Made by a program: the position numbers and the translations under genes | Notes under the pieces: model-generated | Told to the model about the DNA's origin: nothing | Database searches by the model: none | What the model saw: the letters and a program-made list of their open reading frames with translations, nothing else | Source of the DNA: Clostridia bacterium | GTDB taxonomy: Bacteria; Bacillota; DSM-521; Neomoorellales; SLTJ01 | Length of the DNA: 5,303 nucleotides | NCBI GenBank assembly: GCA_014360105.1 | Contig: JACIYD010000133.1 | Span: forward strand, 1 to 5,303 | Direction: 5' to 3' | Shown: one piece after another, positions 1-4,106 of the stretch | Layout: every line of letters begins with the position of its first letter | Position numbering within the stretch: the first letter of the stretch is position 1

Positions 1-590
1 TACTCCTGAACCAGCGGAAAGGGCTTGCGGGTGTGCATGCGTGTGTAAACTTCCACAAACTCGGCCGCGCCGCGCACAATGGCATAACGCTCCTGCGGCG
101 GCAGGCGCAGCTCCTCGCCCGCGCGGTATTTGACCACCGCAGGAAAACTGACCCGGGCGGCAAGCGCCTCAACGGACTCGCCCGGGGCAAGGGCGGTCGT
201 TGCCGGTATCGGCACTCCCAGCGAGGCGGCCAACTCAAGCAGGCGCGCGGTGTCGTTGGCCAGGGCAATGCTTTCCGGCGGCGCCACCGCCAGGTGGAAA
301 ACCTTTTCCAGGACGCCGCGTTGCTCGGCGGCCGTAAGCACGCTTTCCAGCGTTACGGGAATAAGCACCTCGCCCTTCTGCCCAAGGCGGACCAGGGCCA
401 CGGCATGGGCGGCCCGGTCTGCCGGCGCTGGCAGGGAAAAACGCTGCCCGGTATAGCGAGAATAAAAACCCAAAACCTCTGCCCCGGCAGCGCCCACCTG
501 CACCGCCTTAACCCTCACCCCGGCCCGTCCCAGAGAGCGGATAACGGCCAGCGCCATGCGGTAGCGGGCGTCGGTCACTACGGCCGCCAT
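1..590 (-). CDS. ATP-grasp enzyme, N-terminal part (runs off left edge)
   Basis: The first 196 residues of an ATP-grasp protein are present; the C-terminus lies beyond base 1. It opens with AAVVTDARYRMALAVIRSLG, a Rossmann-like pre-ATP-grasp fold in the style of carbamoyl-phosphate-synthase-like ligases. The ATP-grasp domain begins near residue 110 (LANDTARLLELAASLGVPIP). The strand FPAVVKYRAGEEL supplies the probable ATP-binding lysine at residue 154, and the segment ends in LVQEY, the usual hinge strand. The family makes acyl-phosphate intermediates to form amide or ester bonds; the substrate here cannot be told. The ATG at 590 is chosen because a clean GGAGG lies 7 nt upstream and similarity starts at once. 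It overlaps the end of the DUF5693 gene by 13 bp, so the two are probably co-translated. The metal-binding and catalytic residues lie outside the window. The family call is firm and the function is unknown. Confidence 0.82.
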   Translation of the reverse strand, partial: MAAVVTDARYRMALAVIRSLGRAGVRVKAVQVGAAGAEVLGFYSRYTGQRFSLPAPADRAAHAVALVRLGQKGEVLIPVTLESVLTAAEQRGVLEKVFHLAVAPPESIALANDTARLLELAASLGVPIPATTALAPGESVEALAARVSFPAVVKYRAGEELRLPPQERYAIVRGAAEFVEVYTRMHTRKPFPLVQE

Positions 591-2587
591 CGGTCACCCT
601 CCGGCGCCCTACAGGCGGCTGCCAGCCGGGCGGCCCAGCGGTAGACAAGGATAACCAGCAAGCCGAGGGCCAGCCCGAGCCAGAGACCGTTCAAGGTCCG
701 CAGCAGAGAAACGATAAGCGGCGTATGGGTGTGGGCAAAGGTATTGATCAGTGAGGCCTGGCCGATGCCGGCCACGAGCCAAAGGACAAGCCTTCGCTCG
801 CGGTATCCCAGATAGTAAGCAAGCAACAGGGCGGGGTGCCCCAAAAGGAATTCCTTGGTGCGCGGCCGCACCAGCAGCAGGGCGTCCAGGAAGCGGCGCA
901 CCTCTTTTTCCCACGCCGGAGCGAAGGCAACCCCCTCGTTCCCGGTGCGCACGAGGTAGACGTAACCGGCCACCACCGCAAGGACCAGGATCACCAGAGA
1001 AAGCCACGTCACCGGGGAAGCAAGCCAGCGCGCCATGCCCTTTCTCCCCCGGGGCAGTGCCCAGAGAAGGGCGAAAAGCAAGACCGGGGGCGCCAGGTGG
1101 GCAAGCTTCGTCCCGAGGAACTGATCCAGGCGCAGCATGAAACCCACATCGGCCAGCAAACCCACCACCAGTACCGCCCCGGCCAGGGAGACGGCGCTCG
1201 TGCGCAGAAAGAGGACGACGGCCTGCCCCAAGCCGGCAGGCGCTTCCTTGCGGTGGCCCAGAATGGCCAGCACCGGAAAGACCATAGCCGTCACCAGTGC
1301 CGCCGCCTGCCTGGCACGCACCAGATCGGCACCCGCCAGGCCGAGAAAGCCTACCAGGCCCAAAGCGGCCAAACACCAAAGTGGCCTTCGCCCTAACCCT
1401 GCCGCCGCGAGGAACAAAACGCCCGCCGCCCATGCCCCCAACCCGAGGAGCACAAAATAGAGACGGGGCAACAGGAAGGAGCCGAAGGGCCGGGCCGGGC
1501 CGGGACTCAGCCCCTGGGCCAGAAGGCCTTCGCGCAGCCGCTCCAGGTAGGAAAGATTGTACTGAACGAGGTTTGCCGCCGTGGCCCCACCCTGTCCCGG
1601 GAGGAACAACCGTACTACCAGCACGCGCACGTTGCGCTCCGCCGCAGCAAGCAAAAGGCGGTCCAGTGCCCGGTCGGGAGACATCTTATTCATTTCTTCA
1701 ATACGGATGCTGTGTACCCGAACGGCTTTCTTTCCCGCCAGGCGGACCAGGCTTGGGAGCCCTTGCTGGTCCGAGAACTCAATGATGCCCAGCGGCACCC
1801 CAAGCTCCCGTGTTGCGGCAGCCAGCTCGGGGAGCGCCTGCGGATAACCGGGAACCCGGTCGCCGTCAAAAAGCAGAAGGGCAATCTCCTCCCGGTGCGG
1901 CCGGAGGGCGGCCAGCACCTCCTTGACCGCCGCCGCTTCGGCCGCTGGCCAGGGCCTTACCTGGGGAATCACCTTTAGCCCGGCCGCGGCCGCCTGTGCC
2001 CAGGGAAAACCGCCAAAGCCCAGCCCGTATTTCTCCTCGACCAGATAGTAGCTGGGCAGGGGCACTCCCACCAGGTGAAGCCGGCCGGCATCCAGGGTCT
2101 GCACCGCGAGGCCGGGCAGTTTCGGGCGCAACTGCGAGGCCATTTCCCCGGCCAGCACCCTATCGGGGGTTAACAGATAGGTAGACGACGGCACGATCGC
2201 GGCAGCGACCTCCGGCGGGAGACGATCCTCAGCCAGGATTTGGGCGCCGGTCTTGATCCAGACCCCGCCCTTGCCCCAAGCCAGGCCTGCTGCAAGATCG
2301 GTGATAGTCGGCTCCTTGACGAGAAGCGCGCCCACTCCTTGCCGCGCCAGCGCGGACAGCAGTTCTTCCTGAGGCACGCCGCTAAGCCCTGCCAGCAGAT
2401 CAACCTGGTGGTAATCCACCGCCACCATGACCGTGCGGTTTGCCGCCTCTGCCTGCCAGCGCCGGTAGGCGGCGGGGAACGAAAGAAGGACGGCAAGCAA
2501 AACCAGGGCGGTGAGTATGGCTCGCGGCCAACGACGCAAGGCAATAGGGCTCCCTTCTGTCCACAAGTCGTCCCTATACTTCGCCAC
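578..2587 (-). CDS. DUF5693 family polytopic membrane protein
   Basis: This is a complete 669-residue protein. Residues 23-40 form an N-terminal membrane anchor. Residues 46-370 form a large, probably extracytoplasmic domain with alternating strands and helices (VAVDYHQVDLLAGLSGVP near 55, VGALLVKEPTITDL near 85, VRVHSI near 290), plausibly a degenerate TIM-barrel-like fold. Residues 372-650 hold eight or nine hydrophobic helices. The segment RPRTKEFLLGHPALLL (574-589) and NTFAHTHTPL (615-624) near the end are what I recognise as DUF5693 hallmarks. No reaction is known for the family. In related Firmicutes it often sits beside csaB (cell-surface pyruvylation), suggesting envelope work, but here the partner is an ATP-grasp gene. 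The GTG at 2587 is the first usable start after an in-frame TAA; its ribosome site (AAGGG) is only fair, and a TTG at codon 8 is an alternative. It overlaps the downstream gene by 13 bp. Confidence 0.88.
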   Translation of the reverse strand: MAKYRDDLWTEGSPIALRRWPRAILTALVLLAVLLSFPAAYRRWQAEAANRTVMVAVDYHQVDLLAGLSGVPQEELLSALARQGVGALLVKEPTITDLAAGLAWGKGGVWIKTGAQILAEDRLPPEVAAAIVPSSTYLLTPDRVLAGEMASQLRPKLPGLAVQTLDAGRLHLVGVPLPSYYLVEEKYGLGFGGFPWAQAAAAGLKVIPQVRPWPAAEAAAVKEVLAALRPHREEIALLLFDGDRVPGYPQALPELAAATRELGVPLGIIEFSDQQGLPSLVRLAGKKAVRVHSIRIEEMNKMSPDRALDRLLLAAAERNVRVLVVRLFLPGQGGATAANLVQYNLSYLERLREGLLAQGLSPGPARPFGSFLLPRLYFVLLGLGAWAAGVLFLAAAGLGRRPLWCLAALGLVGFLGLAGADLVRARQAAALVTAMVFPVLAILGHRKEAPAGLGQAVVLFLRTSAVSLAGAVLVVGLLADVGFMLRLDQFLGTKLAHLAPPVLLFALLWALPRGRKGMARWLASPVTWLSLVILVLAVVAGYVYLVRTGNEGVAFAPAWEKEVRRFLDALLLVRPRTKEFLLGHPALLLAYYLGYRERRLVLWLVAGIGQASLINTFAHTHTPLIVSLLRTLNGLWLGLALGLLVILVYRWAARLAAACRAPEGDRWRP
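598..602 (-). promoter_or_regulatory. Shine-Dalgarno site of the ATP-grasp gene
   Basis: GGAGG reads on the minus strand 7 nt ahead of the ATG at 590. It lies inside the last codons of the DUF5693 gene, which fixes the start and points to translational coupling. A GTG at 597 is out of frame and was not used. Confidence 0.7.
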
Positions 2588-2614
2588 CGCCGCCCTTTTT
2601 CCTGCCGCCAGAGT

Positions 2615-3070
2615 TTACGCATTCCCGTGCCCAAAGGGCACCTTGGATGATATAATTATCGCGGTAAGATCAGATGATGCGCCGACAAATCCGAGGGGAC
2701 AGATGAAGGACGGTTGCACCGGGTAAAAGTGGTCACGGATTCCACGGGTTACCTGCCGGGCGACGTTCTTGCGGAGTACGGGGACATCCTGGAAATCGTG
2801 CCGTTGAAGGTACACTTTCCGGGCGTTACCCTTGCAGATTATCCCGCTAAAGCTTTCTCCACTCCGCTGGCGTGTAGCCGCCTCGGTCAGGAGGTCATCA
2901 TCAAAGGTAACAAGTATCCGTCCCAGTTCCGTGGCCCGGTCCAGCAGATCGGCATCAGATGCCCCCGACCTGCCGTCTTCCTGGGCCGTAAGGACGTCGA
3001 CGCCCCGCAGTCGCAAGCCGTTGGTAATGGCTCGAGGTATATGTTCATCCAGGTAGAAGGATACAGCCAC
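2615..3070 (-). CDS. DUF5615 PIN-like protein with a replaced C-terminus (chimeric frame)
   Basis: The reading frame has 151 residues. Residues 1-79 are a good DUF5615 match: FYLDEHIPRAITNGLRLRG (5-23), VDVLTAQEDGRSGASDADLL (24-43) and GRILVTFDDDL (50-60). They include the acidic cluster (Asp8, Glu9, Asp39, Asp57-59) expected of the PIN/Mut7-C-like nuclease fold. Such proteins usually pair with DUF433 as toxin-antitoxin-like modules, the DUF5615 partner being the presumed RNase. After SGIIC (75-79) the usual C-terminal helices are missing. Residues 80-151 are encoded by the antisense of the degV fragment and its upstream region, so they are a chance extension. The GTG at 3070 directly abuts the TAA of the DUF433 gene, with GGAG 9 nt upstream. 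The frame ends 27 nt before the DUF5693 start. The family call is strong; activity is doubtful because about a third of the domain is lost. Confidence 0.8.
   Translation of the reverse strand: MAVSFYLDEHIPRAITNGLRLRGVDVLTAQEDGRSGASDADLLDRATELGRILVTFDDDLLTEAATRQRSGESFSGIICKGNARKVYLQRHDFQDVPVLRKNVARQVTRGIRDHFYPVQPSFICPLGFVGASSDLTAIIISSKVPFGHGNA
2627..2641. repeat. Perfect inverted repeat GTGCCC-AAA-GGGCAC
   Basis: Six-bp arms flank a 3-nt centre in the gap between the DUF5693 start (2587) and the degV fragment start (2714). It lies about 10 bp upstream of the plus-strand TATAAT at 2651, where a -35 element would sit. It has no T-tract on either strand, so an operator or a 5'-leader hairpin of DUF5693 fits better than a terminator. 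The last codons of the DUF5615 chimeric frame also run through it. Confidence 0.4.
2651..2656 (+). promoter_or_regulatory. Candidate -10 box (TATAAT) for the degV fragment
   Basis: A perfect TATAAT sits 57 bp ahead of the degV TTG start. At 17-bp spacing the -35 position holds TGCCCA, which is a poor match. The core is nearly self-complementary (ATAATTAT), so it could also serve leftward transcription of DUF5693, although I see no good -35 there either. It is called on the -10 match and its place between divergent genes only. Confidence 0.35.
2714..2830 (+). pseudogene. degV: 5' fragment of a degV family gene (fatty-acid binding protein)
   Basis: From a TTG at 2714 the plus strand encodes a typical DegV opening: HRVKVVTDSTGYLP (residues 2-15, with the conserved TDST), then LAEYG and IVPLKVHF (residues 28-35). 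DegV proteins bind a fatty acid and partner fatty-acid kinase (FakB role); full members run to about 280 residues. After residue 35-40 the similarity stops. The frame continues to 3136, but only as the antisense of DUF5615 and DUF433, so about 85% of the gene is gone. AAGGA lies only 3 nt from the TTG, a short spacing. A 7-codon ORF (ATG 2703 to TAA 2726), with AGGGG 4 nt before it, overlaps this start. The fragment lies divergent to DUF5693, probably the original arrangement. It cannot make a working DegV, though its promoter may still fire. Confidence 0.8.
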
Positions 3071-3386
3071 TTAAGGGGACTCCTTTGCCCGCCTCAGCCT
3101 GGCGGTCAGGCTGGGCGCGGCCAAATCCTTTCTTAACCTGCGCAGCTTCTTTAAGCGATCGCTAATCTCTTTTTCCATCTCCTCTTGATGATCGGCATAG
3201 TACGCCAGCGCTGAGTAAATCTGACCCATACTTAAATATGGATGCTGAAAATGGATTTCTTCCGGACTCCAGCCGTAGGCCAGCTTTTCTGAGACAAGTT
3301 CTACTACTTTTAGCGTCGTCCCAGCAATAACCGCATCGCCTTTATTCTAGCGTCACATATCTATACTCTGCTTCCGGCAAGGACAC
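3071..3386 (-). pseudogene. DUF433 family protein (antitoxin-like), frameshifted near the start
   Basis: Two frames together give one DUF433 protein of about 105 residues. From a GTG at 3386 (GGGGGG 7 nt upstream) the first frame reads LPEAEYRYVTLE and stops at TAA 3344-3342. Shifted by one base, the next frame continues NKGDAVIAGTTLKVVELVSE, AYGWSPEEIHFQHPYLSMGQ, IYSALAYYAD and a charged helix ending LRRAKESP, with its stop at 3071. The VIAGT, GWSPEEI and HPYL motifs are characteristic of DUF433, usually the DNA-binding or antitoxin-like partner of a DUF5615 nuclease. The downstream frame has TAG directly before NKGD and no ATG or GTG in its conserved N-terminal part. As written, then, no full-length product forms without a +1 frameshift in GAATAAAGG. 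GC drops to about 45-48% here. A GTG at 3434 in the first frame is an alternative start, with a poor ribosome site. The break could be a true mutation, a recoding site or a base-call error. Confidence 0.82.
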
Positions 3387-3389
3387 ATC

Positions 3390-3447
3390 TGTACCCCCCT
3401 GAATCGGCTCGGGATCATTTTGCGACTTCGCCACTCAAAAGCCACTC
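3390..3447 (+). mobile_element. Possible insertion-sequence terminal remnant
   Basis: The stretch opens with TGTACCCCCC, followed by a GC-rich segment, and holds a direct repeat of GCCACTC (3430-3436 and 3441-3447). TGT ends and repeated internal motifs resemble IS21-type termini, and the surroundings are rearranged. No transposase reading frame and no matching second end are visible, so this is a weak suggestion from appearance only. Confidence 0.2.
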
Positions 3448-3544
3448 GGCAACGCAGGCAAGGATAGACAAGGAATCCTACACCAAGATACATTAGATGG
3501 CTGGCCGGTCCACCACCGCATGCCGTATCCCCGCCACTAAAACT

Positions 3545-3550
3545 ATTCTA
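3545..3550 (-). promoter_or_regulatory. Candidate extended -10 box for the DUF433/DUF5615 pair
   Basis: On the minus strand TGGTAGAAT gives a TGN-extended -10 (TAGAAT), about 160 nt ahead of the DUF433 GTG at 3386. At 17-bp spacing the -35 position is not recognisable. An inverted repeat (3565-3579) covers that position, which would suit an autoregulated toxin-antitoxin promoter. Position and -10 match are the only evidence. Confidence 0.3.
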
Positions 3551-3564
3551 CCACAAAAGTATGC

Positions 3565-3579
3565 TGAGAGGCGCTCTCA
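3565..3579. repeat. Inverted repeat TGAGAG-GCG-CTCTCA (operator candidate)
   Basis: Perfect 6-bp arms surround a 3-nt centre, 15-29 bp upstream of the -10-like box at 3545-3550. Toxin-antitoxin operons are commonly repressed through such palindromes by their own antitoxin, so this is a reasonable operator candidate for the DUF433 protein. It has no T-tract, which argues against a terminator. Confidence 0.35.
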
Positions 3580-3618
3580 AGAGTAACACAATGCGTTTGA
3601 GACCCGGGCATCGAGGGT

Positions 3619-3639
3619 GCTCTTTAAGAGCCGGCTCTT
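3619..3639. repeat. Three alternating arms GCTCTT / AAGAGC / GCTCTT
   Basis: GCTCTT (3619-3624), one T, AAGAGC (3626-3631), CG, then GCTCTT (3634-3639). The middle arm can pair with either neighbour, so two mutually exclusive short hairpins exist, and 3626-3639 is itself a perfect 14-bp palindrome. It sits exactly at the end of the ydcF remnant (stop at 3640). The loops of 1-2 nt and the absence of a U-run make it a poor intrinsic terminator; protein binding to the DNA palindrome is as likely. Confidence 0.35.
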
Positions 3640-4106
3640 TCATCCTCCGCTGGCGGCGCGTCGTCCATCTGCCTTACTCTTGCCGCGCCCAAAGACCAGA
3701 GGCGGGCCAGGGGGTCCGTAGCGTATATAATAGGCCACCAGCTTAAGGTACTCCATCCCCACGGCCTCTAGGCCCCGGTCTTGGCGCCACCATCTCTCCG
3801 GGACAAGCCACGGTTCCTCCGCCCCGCAAAAGCTCAGGCTAATGCCCTCTCCCGTAAAACCCTCTCGAGGATGAACCGCGTGCGCCGGAGGTGATACGGC
3901 GAGGTCACCACAATGGCCGAATGCCAGCCCCTCTCCTTCAGAATCTCCAGGCTGTGGACGGCGTTCTCGTAAGTGCTGGCGGCCCGCCTCTCCAGCACTA
4001 CGTCCTGGCGCGGAACGCCAAGGCTTCCGGCCTGCCGGGCCATGATGTCCGCCGTGGGCACGTTCCATTCCACATGTACTCGTGGTCCCGGGATATGCCT
4101 GGCTAC
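3640..4106 (-). pseudogene. ydcF: ydcF-like (DUF218) gene, 3' part only, with a frameshift
   Basis: Two frames together encode the C-terminal half of a YdcF/DUF218 protein, a family of envelope-associated proteins of uncertain, possibly nucleotide-binding function. Frame one (4106 to about 3847) reads EWNVPTADIMARQAGSLGVP, then VVLERRAASTYENA (STYENA at 3977-3960) and AIVVTSPYHLRRTRFILERV, all typical of the family. It stops at TGA after RERALA. Frame two takes over at about 3846 with GISLSFCGAEEPWLVPERWW and MEYLKLVAYYI, the family's usual end, and stops at 3640. The switch falls on a GAGAG run (3847-3851), so gain of two bases or loss of one explains it. The N-terminal half, with the usual DxIVVLGG motif, is missing; the remnant begins at the codon right after the helicase stop, in the same frame. 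No function is expected. Confidence 0.82.

Larger units (their letters stand above)
3387..3639. other. Gap between the DUF433 gene and the ydcF remnant, no gene seen
   Basis: I find no conserved reading frame on either strand; the longest frames are short and low in similarity to anything I know. The stretch carries a -10-like box, two inverted-repeat structures and a possible insertion-sequence end, each listed separately. It would serve as the leader and promoter region of the DUF433/DUF5615 pair. Confidence 0.5.

Noticed and set aside
33..644. Open frame of 203 codons on the plus strand
   Set aside because: It lies antisense to the well-supported ATP-grasp and DUF5693 genes. Its composition (Arg/Gly/His-rich) is that of a high-GC shadow frame.
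836..1396. Long plus-strand frame (186 codons) inside DUF5693
   Set aside because: It is antisense to membrane-helix codons, rich in Gln/His/Arg, without a ribosome site or recognisable motif.
1487..1505. Tandem GGGCC-type repeat (three units)
   Set aside because: It encodes the Pro/Gly/Ala/Arg-rich loop before the DUF5693 membrane helices; simple high-GC codon use explains it.
2627..2641. Inverted repeat as an intrinsic terminator for the DUF5615 frame
   Set aside because: Neither strand has a U-run after the stem, so it is kept only as a possible operator or leader hairpin.
2832..3136. Continuation of the degV plus-strand frame as a 140-residue protein
   Set aside because: DegV similarity ends near 2818. 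Beyond it the frame is only the complement of DUF5615/DUF433 codons.
3724..3731. TATATAAT, a perfect plus-strand -10 look-alike
   Set aside because: It is the complement of codons of the conserved YdcF ending (AYYIRY), with no gene following on the plus strand.
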